Shown here: one piece after another, positions 17,239 to 26,337 of the stretch
Layout: each line of letters opens with the position of its first letter
Position numbering within the stretch: position 1 is the stretch's first letter
Source: Clostridium mobile
Lineage (GTDB): Bacteria > Bacillota > Clostridia > Clostridiales > Clostridiaceae
Direction: 5' to 3'
Assembly: GCF_018918285.1 (NCBI RefSeq)
Contig: NZ_JAHLQF010000001.1
Location: 248,001 to 312,000, forward strand
DNA length: 64,000 bases
Program-made: the position numbers and the translations under genes
Notes under the pieces: generated by a model
What the model was told of the DNA's origin: nothing
The model's database searches: none
What the model saw: only the letters and a program-made list of their open reading frames with translations

Positions 17239-18147
17239 CTACTTTTGTAAAATATCTAATATTTTCTTAAAATACTCAGGTATGTCTGTATTAAACTCCA
17301 TATATTCTCCCTTTGTGGGATGAATAAATCCTAATTTTTTAGCATGGAGCATTTGACCTTGTAAATTAAATTTTTGTTTTTTGTATCCATATACCGGATC
17401 ACCTACCAATGGATGCCCTATGTAAGACATATGAACTCTTATTTGATGTGTTCTTCCTGTCTCTAATCTACATTCAACAAGGGTATTTGAATTATAACGT
17501 TCTAAGACCTTAAAATGCGTAACCGCCCTTCTTCCACCAGGAATTACAGAAATTTTTATTCTCTCCACAGGATGTCTTCCAAGTGGGGCATCTACAGTTC
17601 CCTCATCTTCTTTTATAACTCCTTCTACTAATGCAATATAAACTCTAGTCATGGTATGCTCTTTCAGTTGATAAGCCAATTTATTGTGAGCAATATCATT
17701 TTTAGCTACTACTAACACCCCTGAAGTATCCTTATCAATTCTATGTACTATCCCTGGCCTAGTTATTCCATTTATTCCTGATAGGTCTTTACAATGATGC
17801 ATTAGTGCATTAACTAAGGTGCCATTATAATTACCTGGAGCTGGATGAACTACCATACCTTGTGGCTTATTAACTACTATGACGTCATTATCTTCATATA
17901 ATATTTCTAAAGGTATTTCTTCGCCCTCTACATTCAAAGGAACTGACTTAGGAATATATGTGATAACTACATCTCCATCTTTTAATTTATAATTGCTTTT
18001 CTTTACCTTATCATTTACTTTTACTTCTTCTTTTTCAATGAGTCTTTGTATGAATGATCTTGATTTTCCATCTAAATGTTCTGCTAAAAACACATCTAAT
18101 CTTACATTTTCGAAATCCTTATTTACCAAAAATTCCCGTATCTCCAT
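17239..18147 (-). CDS. rluD: RluD-family 23S rRNA pseudouridine synthase
   Basis: A 302-residue pseudouridine synthase. An S4 RNA-binding domain occupies about residues 14-75 and the RluA-type catalytic domain the rest. The catalytic Asp is in HRIDKDTSGVLV. Other motifs are NKPQGMVVHP and ETGRTHQIRVH. The ATG at 18147 lies 29 bases inside the end of lspA, a translationally coupled pair common in Firmicutes. It likely modifies helix 69 positions of 23S rRNA. Confidence 0.92.
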   Translation of the reverse strand: MEIREFLVNKDFENVRLDVFLAEHLDGKSRSFIQRLIEKEEVKVNDKVKKSNYKLKDGDVVITYIPKSVPLNVEGEEIPLEILYEDNDVIVVNKPQGMVVHPAPGNYNGTLVNALMHHCKDLSGINGITRPGIVHRIDKDTSGVLVVAKNDIAHNKLAYQLKEHTMTRVYIALVEGVIKEDEGTVDAPLGRHPVERIKISVIPGGRRAVTHFKVLERYNSNTLVECRLETGRTHQIRVHMSYIGHPLVGDPVYGYKKQKFNLQGQMLHAKKLGFIHPTKGEYMEFNTDIPEYFKKILDILQK

Positions 18148-18592
18148 AATTTTCTTCCTTTAATATAAAAAATATTAGTAAAATTGCACCGCATGTAACT
18201 AAAATATCAGCTACATTAAATGTGGGAAAATAATATTTATCTTTATAGTGAACTAGTATAAAATCTACCACATATTTATATTGTATTCTGTCAATAAGAT
18301 TTCCTATGGCTCCACTTATCACCAAAGATAAACTAATTCTAAACAAAATACTTGCTGGCTTGTATTTAAATAAAAATATTATTAAACAAATTGTTATTAT
18401 GGATGTAATACCCGTTAAAAAGAATAGTTTGTCTCTAAATATCCCAAAAGCAGCACCTGTATTTTCTAAATACGAAAACTGAAAAAAGTCCTTAATAATC
18501 ACTATATCTGTTCCTGATGATAAGTTTTTAACAGCCCATAGCTTAGTAATCCTATCTATAACAATACCTAAAATTATAATTGCTATCTCCAT
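18119..18592 (-). CDS. lspA: Lipoprotein signal peptidase II
   Basis: A 157-residue membrane aspartyl peptidase with four hydrophobic helices that cleaves prolipoproteins at the lipidated Cys. The conserved motifs are DRITK, NTGAAFGIF, GAIGNLIDRI and FPTFNVAD; the last two hold the catalytic Asp pair. The ATG at 18592 follows GTGGGGGTGTTCTA. The longer open frame upstream runs into a repeat element. Confidence 0.95.
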   Translation of the reverse strand: MEIAIIILGIVIDRITKLWAVKNLSSGTDIVIIKDFFQFSYLENTGAAFGIFRDKLFFLTGITSIITICLIIFLFKYKPASILFRISLSLVISGAIGNLIDRIQYKYVVDFILVHYKDKYYFPTFNVADILVTCGAILLIFFILKEENYGDTGIFGK

Positions 18593-18617
18593 TAGAACAC
18601 CCCCACTTTTTATTTTA

Positions 18618-18731
18618 GCATCTGAAATAAAATAACTAGTCAATGATGCGACGAATATTTTGTGTCCGACAAGGAGATAGATTCAGTTGATAGTGGTGCT
18701 ATCAACTATCAAGTTATTATTTTGAAGATGC
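18618..18731 (+). repeat. Structured repeat element, copy 2 (114 bases)
   Basis: The ends are imperfect inverted repeats of 20 bases (18618-18637 and 18712-18731; GCATCT...AATAACT against AGTTAT...AGATGC). Inside is a perfect 8-bp hairpin (GTTGATAG with CTATCAAC, 18686-18706). The left 41 bases recur at 10252-10292. It lies directly upstream of lspA. It could be a MITE or the mould of a structured RNA; I do not recognise the family. Confidence 0.7.
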
Positions 18732-18749
18732 CTTAAGCAACGATTTAAA

Positions 18750-18796
18750 AGCAAAAAGAGAAGGGGAATAGAATTCTGATTGCCAAAATTCTATCC
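18750..18796 (-). terminator. Terminator of the TraR/DksA-type gene
   Basis: A 10-pair stem (18765-18775 with 18787-18796) is followed on the minus strand by a T-rich stretch. It ends the 202-residue gene before the repeat element. Confidence 0.7.
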
Positions 18797-18814
18797 TAAC
18801 CTCTTTATTATTCA

Positions 18815-19423
18815 CTAATATAAAGTATTTTTATATTGTTGATTGCTTATTCTCTCAATTGGTTCTACTACTCCGTCTTCTTCGTCTTCATAATATTCAT
18901 CATATATCTTCTCTCTGTTATTATATCTACCTACCCCTTGATAGCTATCTTCTCCATCGAACCCTACTTCTCCTAAACGGTTAAAGCCTGTGTAAAACTC
19001 TTCTAAGGCCCTATTCTTAGGTGCAAAATCCCTTGTGTGTAAATTTTCATTTACCGGAGAGTTCACCTCTTTTTGACAATCCACACAATATTCAGCGTAA
19101 GGTATAAATTTTAATCTCTCTTCATTAATTTCTTTACCACATTTTTTACAGTTTCCATAACTTCCTTCTTCTATCATCTTCAACGCTGAATCTATCTTGT
19201 TTAATATGTTCATTTCATTTTCTTTAAGGGCCAATCCTCTTTCTTTGTCAAATAATTCAGTCGCTACGTCGGCAGGATGATTATCATAAACAGATAACTC
19301 ATTGGACATTTCACTGTTAGAATTTATAGTCTCCGTATTTTTCATAAGCAACAATAAATCTTCTACATCTTTCTTTTCCTCCAGCAATCTCCTTTTATAC
19401 ATTTCCATATTTTTATTATTCAT
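18815..19423 (-). CDS. TraR/DksA-type zinc-finger protein (YteA-like)
   Basis: A 202-residue soluble protein. The N-terminal third is a coiled coil (YKRRLLEEKKDVEDLLLL). A TraR/DksA C4 zinc finger follows, with CKKC and CVDC at about residues 95-125. An acidic, Tyr-rich tail ends the protein. This layout fits the Firmicute YteA/YocK family, whose role is unclear and linked to sporulation only in Bacillus. I use the ATG at 19423, twelve bases after AGGGG; an ATG at 19408 is also possible. Confidence 0.82.
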   Translation of the reverse strand: MNNKNMEMYKRRLLEEKKDVEDLLLLMKNTETINSNSEMSNELSVYDNHPADVATELFDKERGLALKENEMNILNKIDSALKMIEEGSYGNCKKCGKEINEERLKFIPYAEYCVDCQKEVNSPVNENLHTRDFAPKNRALEEFYTGFNRLGEVGFDGEDSYQGVGRYNNREKIYDEYYEDEEDGVVEPIERISNQQYKNTLY

Positions 19424-19487
19424 AATTATAGTTAACCCCTTTCTCCTCATGGATTTTTGTAACTATAATTATTTTTTCTTTAATCTC

Positions 19488-20789
19488 TTAAATTATTCTA
19501 ACAAAGTCTTTAAAATAATCTATAGAATTAGGAAATGATATCTCACTACAACTCCAATTTTTTATTTTTGTCCTACCGTGATTTTTCATAGCTACACTTA
19601 AAAAGCTCATAGCGATCCTGTGATCATTATAGCTATCTAGATTTATATCTTTATGAAAATAACTATTTCCACCTTTAATTATTAGATTTCCAGAATCAAA
19701 ATAAGCTTCTACACCGCACTCATTTAAATTGCTTATTATAGCCTCTATTCTATTGCTTTCTTTATACTTTAATTCTTCTACAGATTTTATTATAGTATCT
19801 CCCTGACTAAAAGCTGCTAGAACAGATAACATTGGTATTTCGTCGATTATATGTGGTATTTCTTCTTCTTCTATGATTACACCTTTTAAATTGCTGCTCT
19901 TAACTTCAACTGTACCAATCTCTTCATTGTTCATCACATCTTCAATGATATAATTTATATTGGCTCCCATTTTTATTAATATATCTAAATATCTTCTTCT
20001 TCTCTCATTTAGCAACAATTTTTCTATTTTTATAGAATTACCCTTGCCTAATAGAGCTAAAGAAATTAGAAACGCTGCTGAAGATATATCACCTGGCACA
20101 ACAATATCCTTAGATTTTATGGAAGAATTTTTTATCTTTATAAGGTCATCTACAACATCTATATCCGCTCCAATGTATTTAAATAACCTTTCTGTATGAT
20201 CTCTTGTAGGTAACTTTTCTTTTACAGCAGTAGTTCCATAGGATAAAAATCCTGAAATAAGTAGACAGGACTTAACCTGAGCAGAAGCTATAGGCATATT
20301 GTATGCAATTCCCTCTAAACCTTTGCTTTTCTTAAAAGTTAAAGGGAGATTGCCACTATTGCTAACTATATTGGCACCCATTTTTATTAATGGCATAGTT
20401 ATTCTATCCATTGGTCTTTTGCTTAAAGAATTATCTCCTATTAATCTTCCTTCTATATTTAATGCTGATAATACTCCAGATAATAATCTTATAGTAGTCC
20501 CTGAATTTTTGCAGTTTAGTTCTTCTATTTTTTTATTAAAATTTTGATAACCTGGAGATTCTACATAGAGTATATCATCTATTTTTTTAATTTCCATACC
20601 TAGTTTAGTCATACAATTCAAAGTAACATTACAGTCTTTACTGTTAGGAAAATTAAAAATCTTATATTGTCCTTTGGGAAGTCCTCCAATTATAAGTGAC
20701 CTATGGGCTATAGATTTATCTCCTGGCAAAATATAAGTGCCACTGACATTTTCTTTATATCCACCTAGAGTTAATACATCATCTATCAT
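19488..20789 (-). CDS. aroA: EPSP synthase (3-phosphoshikimate 1-carboxyvinyltransferase)
   Basis: A 433-residue enzyme joining PEP to shikimate 3-phosphate. Signature regions are PGDKSIAHRSLIIGGL, the NSGTTIRLLSG motif, and HIIDEIPMLSV with the catalytic Asp. The ATG at 20789 overlaps the aroF stop as ATGA. It ends the aroB-mtnN-aroF-aroA operon. The N-terminal GDKS-IAHR signature differs from the class I pattern and resembles glyphosate-tolerant class II forms, an inference from motif only. Confidence 0.96.
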   Translation of the reverse strand: MIDDVLTLGGYKENVSGTYILPGDKSIAHRSLIIGGLPKGQYKIFNFPNSKDCNVTLNCMTKLGMEIKKIDDILYVESPGYQNFNKKIEELNCKNSGTTIRLLSGVLSALNIEGRLIGDNSLSKRPMDRITMPLIKMGANIVSNSGNLPLTFKKSKGLEGIAYNMPIASAQVKSCLLISGFLSYGTTAVKEKLPTRDHTERLFKYIGADIDVVDDLIKIKNSSIKSKDIVVPGDISSAAFLISLALLGKGNSIKIEKLLLNERRRRYLDILIKMGANINYIIEDVMNNEEIGTVEVKSSNLKGVIIEEEEIPHIIDEIPMLSVLAAFSQGDTIIKSVEELKYKESNRIEAIISNLNECGVEAYFDSGNLIIKGGNSYFHKDINLDSYNDHRIAMSFLSVAMKNHGRTKIKNWSCSEISFPNSIDYFKDFVRII

Positions 20790-21586
20790 ACTAATCTCTC
20801 CAGTAATAATGCTTTATCCATTATATCTTTTACAGTATCTATTGATACGGTTTGCCTTGCATCAGATACAGAGTTATCAGGGCTAATATGGCTTTCAATT
20901 ATAAGTCCATCTGCTCCAGTAGCTATTGATGCTATGCTCATTTTAGGCACTAATTCTCTTAGTCCAGTACCATGACTTGGATCTACAATTACAGGTAGCC
21001 TATATTTATCTTTTATTACTGCTACACTATTTAAATCTAGTGTATTTCTAGTATAACTTTCAAAGGTTCTTATACCTCTTTCACATAAAACTACATTCAT
21101 ATTCCCTTCTGCCATGATGTATTCAGCTGCATATAACCATTCTGCTAAAGTTGCACTCATACCTCTTTTAAGCAAAATAGGCTTATCAGTTTTTCCTACT
21201 TCCTTTAAAAGACTATAATTATACATATTTCTAGACCCTATTTGAATCATATCAATGTATTCAATAGCTTTTTCTACATCTCTTGTATCCATTATTTCTG
21301 TGACAAAAGGCATATTAAACTCTTCACTTATTGCTTTTACAATCTTAAGTCCATCATCTTTAAGACCTTGAAAATCGTAAGGAGAAGTTCTAGGCTTAAA
21401 TGCCCCTCCTCTTAAAATATGGACTCCGATATTTTTTAATTCTTTCCCTATTTTTCTCATAGTTTCGTAGTCTTCAATGGAGCAAGGACCAGATATAAAA
21501 ACTTTTTCGGTTCCACCTATAACAACATCCCCTACTTTTACCTTTATCCTATCTCCACTTTTTAAATCTACCAATAAATCTTTCAT
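20786..21586 (-). CDS. aroF: 3-deoxy-7-phosphoheptulonate synthase, type I beta
   Basis: A 266-residue DAHP synthase that condenses PEP and erythrose 4-phosphate, the first shikimate step. It shows GPCSIEDYETM, RGGAFKPRTSPYDFQG, the metal/substrate motifs LLKRG and DPSHGTG. It has no fused chorismate mutase or ACT domain. It lies between mtnN and aroA, overlapping aroA by four bases. Confidence 0.96.
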   Translation of the reverse strand: MKDLLVDLKSGDRIKVKVGDVVIGGTEKVFISGPCSIEDYETMRKIGKELKNIGVHILRGGAFKPRTSPYDFQGLKDDGLKIVKAISEEFNMPFVTEIMDTRDVEKAIEYIDMIQIGSRNMYNYSLLKEVGKTDKPILLKRGMSATLAEWLYAAEYIMAEGNMNVVLCERGIRTFESYTRNTLDLNSVAVIKDKYRLPVIVDPSHGTGLRELVPKMSIASIATGADGLIIESHISPDNSVSDARQTVSIDTVKDIMDKALLLERLV

Positions 21587-21597
21587 TCAATTATCAC

Positions 21598-22290
21598 CTA
21601 CATAGTTTCTAACATGTTTTTAAGTATAGTTACTGAATTATTAACTGCAATAGGTTTAAATTTTTCATAGTCCATATGTGCACCGTTGTTAGCATTATCT
21701 GAAGCTGATCTAATAACTACGAAAGGAATATCATTTAAATAACATACCTGTGCCACACTTCCGCCTTCCATTTCACAAGCTAATGCAGAAAATTCTTCAC
21801 TTAACCATTTAATTTTATCTGAGTCAGCTATAAATTGATCTCCAGTTACAATTCTTCCCACAAAGTACTTACAATTATTCATTTTCTCACAAGCTCTTTT
21901 TGATTTAAGTAATAGAGTTTCATCGCACTTAAAATCAAAAGTATCTAATCTTGGAATTTGCCCTCTCTTGTCTCCAAAAGCCGTTGAATCCATATCATGC
22001 TGAACTAAATTCTCTGCGATGATTACATCACCTGGATAAACATCTTCTCCTACGCCACCTGCAACTCCTACGTTTATGACAGCATCTACGTTAAAATCAT
22101 CTATCAATATTTGGGTACATACTGCTGCATTCACTTTTCCTATACCACTTTTAACTATAACCACTTTATTATTCCAAAGCTCTCCATGGTTAAATTCCAT
22201 GCCTGCCTTTACTAATTTTCTTTCTAATTTTAATTCTTTTAATAATGGTTCTACCTCTTCAATCATTGCACCAATTATTCCTATAGTCAT
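21598..22290 (-). CDS. mtnN: 5'-methylthioadenosine/S-adenosylhomocysteine nucleosidase
   Basis: A 230-residue nucleosidase that removes adenine from MTA and SAH. The fold motifs are GIIGAMIEEVEPLL, NVGVAGGVGEDV, the Glu pair in CEMEGGSVAQV and the Asp in IRSASDNAN. It has a clear GGGGGAATAGAA site. It sits inside a shikimate operon between aroB and aroF, which is an unusual partner for this enzyme. Confidence 0.96.
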   Translation of the reverse strand: MTIGIIGAMIEEVEPLLKELKLERKLVKAGMEFNHGELWNNKVVIVKSGIGKVNAAVCTQILIDDFNVDAVINVGVAGGVGEDVYPGDVIIAENLVQHDMDSTAFGDKRGQIPRLDTFDFKCDETLLLKSKRACEKMNNCKYFVGRIVTGDQFIADSDKIKWLSEEFSALACEMEGGSVAQVCYLNDIPFVVIRSASDNANNGAHMDYEKFKPIAVNNSVTILKNMLETM

Positions 22291-22292
22291 TT

Positions 22293-23375
22293 CTATTCCC
22301 CCTTGTTTATACTATTATTTAAAGCACTATATAACTGCTCTTTGCTTACTTTTGTTCTTATTTTAGGATCTCCAATTTTATTAAGTAATACGAAATTTAA
22401 ATCTTCATCATTTTTTTTATCATGATTAATAGAATACATAAATAATTTATAATTGTCAACTTTGTGTTTAGTAGGTAAATTAAGCTTATTTAAAACCTCT
22501 TCCACCTCTTTATAAATTCCTTTATCCAAAGCTAAAATATCTTCTGACAGTTTTAAAGCTACTAAGCTACCTAATGCCACAGCTTCTCCGTGACTCAAAT
22601 CTCCATTAGAAGTAATCTCCAGTCCATGGCCCACGGTATGACCAAAATTTAAAATATTTCTTATTCCTAAATCCTTATAATCCTCTTCTATAATATCTTT
22701 TTTTATCTTTAAACAATTTTTAACTAAATAGAGCATCTTATCATTTTCTCTTTCTAAAATACCCTTTGAATTCTCTCTTAAATATGAAATCATTGTTCCC
22801 TCTTTAATAAGAGAATACTTAATTACCTCTCCTAATCCGTCAACAAATTGCTTCTTATCTAAGGTTTTTAAAAAGTTAGTGGATATATATACAAACTCTG
22901 GATTGTAAAAATTTCCTATTATGTTTTTTACACCATTAAAATTATATCCTACCTTTCCTCCTATACAGCTATCCACTTGTGATAAAAGAGTAGTAGGTAT
23001 ATTAATATATTTAATTCCCCTCATATAGGTAGAGGCAACAAATCCTCCTAAATCCCCAACTACTCCCCCACCTAATGCTATTAGGATACTGTTTCTATTG
23101 GCGTTTTTTTCTATTAAAAAAGAATATATATCCTTTACAGTATTATAATTCTTACTTTTTTCCCCATTATTAAAATAATAAATCTCTACTTTAAAAATAT
23201 CCTTGAATTTTTCTATCTTATCTTTATATAATTCATAAACTTTGTCATCAGTTAATAAATAAAATCTAGCCTTATGCTTAATTTTATGCTCTTCTAAGAC
23301 TTTAGATAATTTATCTAAATCATTATCAATATAAACTTTATATGGCTTTCCAGATAATATTTCTAACTCTTTCAT
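22293..23375 (-). CDS. aroB: 3-dehydroquinate synthase
   Basis: A 360-residue NAD- and metal-dependent enzyme making 3-dehydroquinate from DAHP. It shows LGGGVVGDLGGFVASTYMRG, the metal ligands around EVIKYSLI, NFGHTVGHGLE and LSHGEAVALG. The ATG at 23375 follows ATGGAGGTTTTT; the earlier in-frame ATG is itself part of the ribosome site. It is the first gene of the operon and follows the divIVA terminator. Confidence 0.96.
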   Translation of the reverse strand: MKELEILSGKPYKVYIDNDLDKLSKVLEEHKIKHKARFYLLTDDKVYELYKDKIEKFKDIFKVEIYYFNNGEKSKNYNTVKDIYSFLIEKNANRNSILIALGGGVVGDLGGFVASTYMRGIKYINIPTTLLSQVDSCIGGKVGYNFNGVKNIIGNFYNPEFVYISTNFLKTLDKKQFVDGLGEVIKYSLIKEGTMISYLRENSKGILERENDKMLYLVKNCLKIKKDIIEEDYKDLGIRNILNFGHTVGHGLEITSNGDLSHGEAVALGSLVALKLSEDILALDKGIYKEVEEVLNKLNLPTKHKVDNYKLFMYSINHDKKNDEDLNFVLLNKIGDPKIRTKVSKEQLYSALNNSINKGE

Positions 23376-23404
23376 AAAAACCTCCATTAGCTTACTTATT
23401 TACA

Positions 23405-23436
23405 TATAAAAAATCTCACTCTGTGGTGAGCGAGAC
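23405..23436 (-). terminator. Terminator after divIVA
   Basis: An 8-pair stem with one G-T pair is followed by six T on the minus strand. It closes the long division block before aroB. Confidence 0.8.
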
Positions 23437-23437
23437 T

Positions 23438-24052
23438 TTATTCTTCAACAAAAAAATTCTTTATTTCTTCAAAACTATCATTTCTAATATCCTCGATTAT
23501 ATTTTCTTTTTCATCGAAGGATAATTCTTTATTTAAATCATCAATTTCTTTTTCCTTGGGCATTTCCAAATCAATTATGTTACCAATATTATACTTTTTC
23601 ATAAAATCTTTTTCCATATCTTCAAACATTTCCATTTGAGATTGCATAAAATTCTTAAATTTGTTTTTAAATATAATAAATTCATTTTGCACTTTTTCAT
23701 ATTCATCATTTATCTTTATTACATCATCATGAGCTTTGTCTAATAGTTTTTTCGAAGTTTCATTAGCGCTTCTTATAATTAACTCAGCTTCTTGTTGTGC
23801 AGATTTCTTAGACTGATCTGCAGCATTTTGAGCTAGTAGTAATGTGTTTTGTATTGTCTCTTCCATTTTTCTATAATGATTTAAATTCTCTTCCATCAAA
23901 CTTACTTTTTCCTTTGTTGCTGAGTTTTCTTTATATAAAGTTTCATAATTTTCTGCCACTTCTTCTAAAAACTCATCCACCTCATCCATATCATAACCCC
24001 TGAAGCCTTTTTTAAATTCTTTACCCGTAATGTCCATTGCAGTTATTTTCAT
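23438..24052 (-). CDS. divIVA: DivIVA septum/pole protein
   Basis: A 204-residue coiled-coil protein. The N-terminal membrane-curvature domain shows KKGFRGYDMDEVDEFLEEVA, followed by long heptad-rich helices to about residue 165 and an acidic tail. DivIVA marks negatively curved membrane at septum and poles. The ATG at 24052 follows TGAGGTGTTTGGC; an in-frame GTG three codons before lies in that site. It ends the ylm-type cluster sepF, yggT, ylmH, divIVA. Confidence 0.93.
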   Translation of the reverse strand: MKITAMDITGKEFKKGFRGYDMDEVDEFLEEVAENYETLYKENSATKEKVSLMEENLNHYRKMEETIQNTLLLAQNAADQSKKSAQQEAELIIRSANETSKKLLDKAHDDVIKINDEYEKVQNEFIIFKNKFKNFMQSQMEMFEDMEKDFMKKYNIGNIIDLEMPKEKEIDDLNKELSFDEKENIIEDIRNDSFEEIKNFFVEE

Positions 24053-24067
24053 GCCAAACACCTCATA

Positions 24068-24841
24068 TTAAACAAATTTTTTAAAATTAACTTTCATTCT
24101 TCCACTACCTGTAAACCCATTTTCACCTATGTACTTAAACTTTCCATATCCCCTTATGGTAACTATGGAATCATTAGATAGAGTTTTATCTTTATCTTTT
24201 ACAACTGAATAGTCTATTAGTACCTTACCACCTTCAATTAATTCTGTAGCCTTATTTCTAGATAAATTAGTTAAAGCGCTAACAATACAATCAATCCTAT
24301 TAGAGGTTATATTTAAAAATAAATCTTTAAATTCAAAATCAGGTATTGCCTCTGTATAAACATCAACCACTTCCACATTGCAAGGGCAATTTCCTATTCC
24401 TTTTAAGTTTTCAATAATATATTTACTTAAATCTTCTTTAACAGGTAAATAGCAACTATGGTCTTTAATTATTAAATCTCCAAATTTTTCTCTCTTTAGT
24501 CCTAAAGACATTAAAGCTCCTAAATAGTCTCTATGATTTGGGGTTGAAAAGGAAGATAAATTTGTAATTCTTATTAAATTTAAAGGATAATACCATACTT
24601 CTTCAGGAGAGAATGCTAAAATCCTTCTCTCAGCTTCTTTAAAAATTCCATTGCTATAAACGTTTACTGGTAAAACTCCTCCTAATTGCTCTAACTTCTT
24701 CCAAACATTAGGGGGATAAAAATCTTCTGTATATATCCCCCTATTTGCTTTATTGGCTAAAATAATTTTATCATAAATATTTGAAATCCTGTTTTTGTCC
24801 TCATATTCTATAATATTTAGAAAATAAGCTTTATCTATCAT
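24068..24841 (-). CDS. ylmH: YlmH, S4-domain RNA-binding protein
   Basis: A 257-residue protein with a C-terminal S4 domain (about 183-240; NRIDCIVSALTNLSRNKATELI). The N-terminal part is typical of YlmH, including NHRDYLGALMSLGLKREKFGD. Bacillus YlmH binds 50S-tRNA complexes and acts in a rescue path parallel to RqcH. That is of interest because rqcH is also in this window. The ribosome site is weak and the start is chosen by homology. Confidence 0.92.
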   Translation of the reverse strand: MIDKAYFLNIIEYEDKNRISNIYDKIILANKANRGIYTEDFYPPNVWKKLEQLGGVLPVNVYSNGIFKEAERRILAFSPEEVWYYPLNLIRITNLSSFSTPNHRDYLGALMSLGLKREKFGDLIIKDHSCYLPVKEDLSKYIIENLKGIGNCPCNVEVVDVYTEAIPDFEFKDLFLNITSNRIDCIVSALTNLSRNKATELIEGGKVLIDYSVVKDKDKTLSNDSIVTIRGYGKFKYIGENGFTGSGRMKVNFKKFV

Positions 24842-24854
24842 ATTTAAGCTTAGT

Positions 24855-25115
24855 TTATAATATTATAGATAATAATAGTTTTTCTAAAAGGTTAATCATA
24901 AGTAATGCAAAAACAGGTGAAAAGTCAATCATTAATCCAGGTAATAACCTTTCCTGAATTCTTCTGCCTGGAATCAATAGAGGTTCAGTAATTGTTCTTA
25001 AAATTTGAGTGAAATTATTATTCATAGGAATAAAAGATAATATAACATCGATAAGTATTGCCCATTCTACTATATTAAAGAAGTTAACTATAATCCTGTA
25101 TGATATTCCTCTCAT
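24855..25115 (-). CDS. yggT: YggT/YlmG-family membrane protein
   Basis: An 86-residue protein with two membrane helices flanking the conserved LRTITEPLLIPGRRIQERLLP loop. The family is widespread next to sepF and ylmH and is linked to membrane or division-site organisation, with no proven activity. The spacing to ylmH is 13 bases. Confidence 0.92.
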   Translation of the reverse strand: MRGISYRIIVNFFNIVEWAILIDVILSFIPMNNNFTQILRTITEPLLIPGRRIQERLLPGLMIDFSPVFALLMINLLEKLLLSIIL

Positions 25116-25129
25116 TATTTCCTCCCTAA

Positions 25130-25585
25130 CTATTTAGTCCAAGCAAACAATCCTTTACTTGAAAGTTCACTTTTTAGTGTAGTATCAACTTCAACATTGG
25201 ATGGTGACACTATGTATATGCCCCTTTCTACTTCCTCTAAGCTTCCAGCCAATGCATAGGTTGCACCGCTTATAAAATCTAATAATCTTTGAGCTGTTTT
25301 CTGTTCCAATGCTGTAGAATTCACAACAATAATTTTTCTATTTTTTAAATTATCGCAAATATCAACTACTTCATCATATGTGGAAGGTTTTACAATAACC
25401 ACCTTTGCTGTAGCTGCTGTATGTATGCTAACAACTTTTCCTGGCTTTCTGCTTGATGAATGAACTATAGGTTCAAATTCCTCTTCACTTTCTTCCATTT
25501 CTTCCGCTTCTATATCTTCATCAAATTCATCATATTCATCTTCTAATTTTAGTAATCCCATCATTTTATTTAGTATACTTGACAT
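25130..25585 (-). CDS. sepF: SepF, FtsZ membrane anchor
   Basis: A 151-residue division protein. It has an N-terminal amphipathic membrane-targeting helix ([10 protein letters not shown]), an acidic linker (about 16-40) and a C-terminal beta-alpha dimer domain with [18 protein letters not shown]. It tethers and shapes FtsZ filaments. The ATG at 25585 follows AGGAGGAGATAAA. Confidence 0.94.
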   Translation of the reverse strand: MSSILNKMMGLLKLEDEYDEFDEDIEAEEMEESEEEFEPIVHSSSRKPGKVVSIHTAATAKVVIVKPSTYDEVVDICDNLKNRKIIVVNSTALEQKTAQRLLDFISGATYALAGSLEEVERGIYIVSPSNVEVDTTLKSELSSKGLFAWTK

Positions 25586-25596
25586 TTTATCTCCTC

Positions 25597-26262
25597 CTAT
25601 ATGTTATAATCTCTCTTACCAAAAATACCTTCTCCTATTCTAACCATATTAGAGCCTTCTTCTATGGCTATTTTGTAATCTCCTGACATTCCCATGGAGA
25701 GGTATTTCATCTGCACATTCTCATAACTTTTTTCTTTTATTTTATCGAAGATTTTTTTCATATCTTTAAAGTATTTTCTACAGGATTCCTCATCCCCAAT
25801 AGGTATTATAGCCATTAATCCTTTTACCATAACATTGCTGCAGTTCTTACAATTTTCTATCATATTTTCTAAATCTTCAATAAATATTCCAGTTTTGTTC
25901 TCTTCTTTTCCTATGTTTATTTGTATTAAAACTTCAGCCACTTTTTCTTGCTTTTCATATTGTCTTTGTATTTCCTCCAATAGCTTTACACTATCTAAGG
26001 AATGTATTAAATTAACTCTGCCAACAATATATTTAACTTTATTTCTTTGAAGATGTCCCAACAAATGCCAGTTTACATCTCTATGAGGAAAATTATCCAT
26101 TTTATAAATTAGTTCCTGTACCTTATTTTCCCCAAAGTTTCTTACTCCAGAGTTATAAGCCTCTTTAATATCCTCCAGTGGCTTTGTCTTTGATACTGCA
26201 ATTACTGTTATGTCTTCTCTTATGTCTTTGTAAACTTCTTTTATGTTCTCTGTAATTGTCAA
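25597..26262 (-). CDS. yggS: YggS-family PLP homeostasis protein
   Basis: A 221-residue alanine-racemase-like TIM barrel that binds pyridoxal phosphate and keeps its free level stable. It shows VIAVSKTKP with the PLP Lys, [18 protein letters not shown] and the C-terminal LSMGMSGDY and VRIGEGIFG. The ATG at 26268 is only two bases after AAGGGG; the TTG at 26262, eight bases away, fits better. It commonly precedes sepF. Confidence 0.93.
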   Translation of the reverse strand: MTITENIKEVYKDIREDITVIAVSKTKPLEDIKEAYNSGVRNFGENKVQELIYKMDNFPHRDVNWHLLGHLQRNKVKYIVGRVNLIHSLDSVKLLEEIQRQYEKQEKVAEVLIQINIGKEENKTGIFIEDLENMIENCKNCSNVMVKGLMAIIPIGDEESCRKYFKDMKKIFDKIKEKSYENVQMKYLSMGMSGDYKIAIEEGSNMVRIGEGIFGKRDYNI

Positions 26263-26337
26263 CTCCATCGCCCCTTAGACTATTATTCTATCTAATATTT
26301 TATTATTCTTCATAAATCATAAAATTCCTTCATATAA

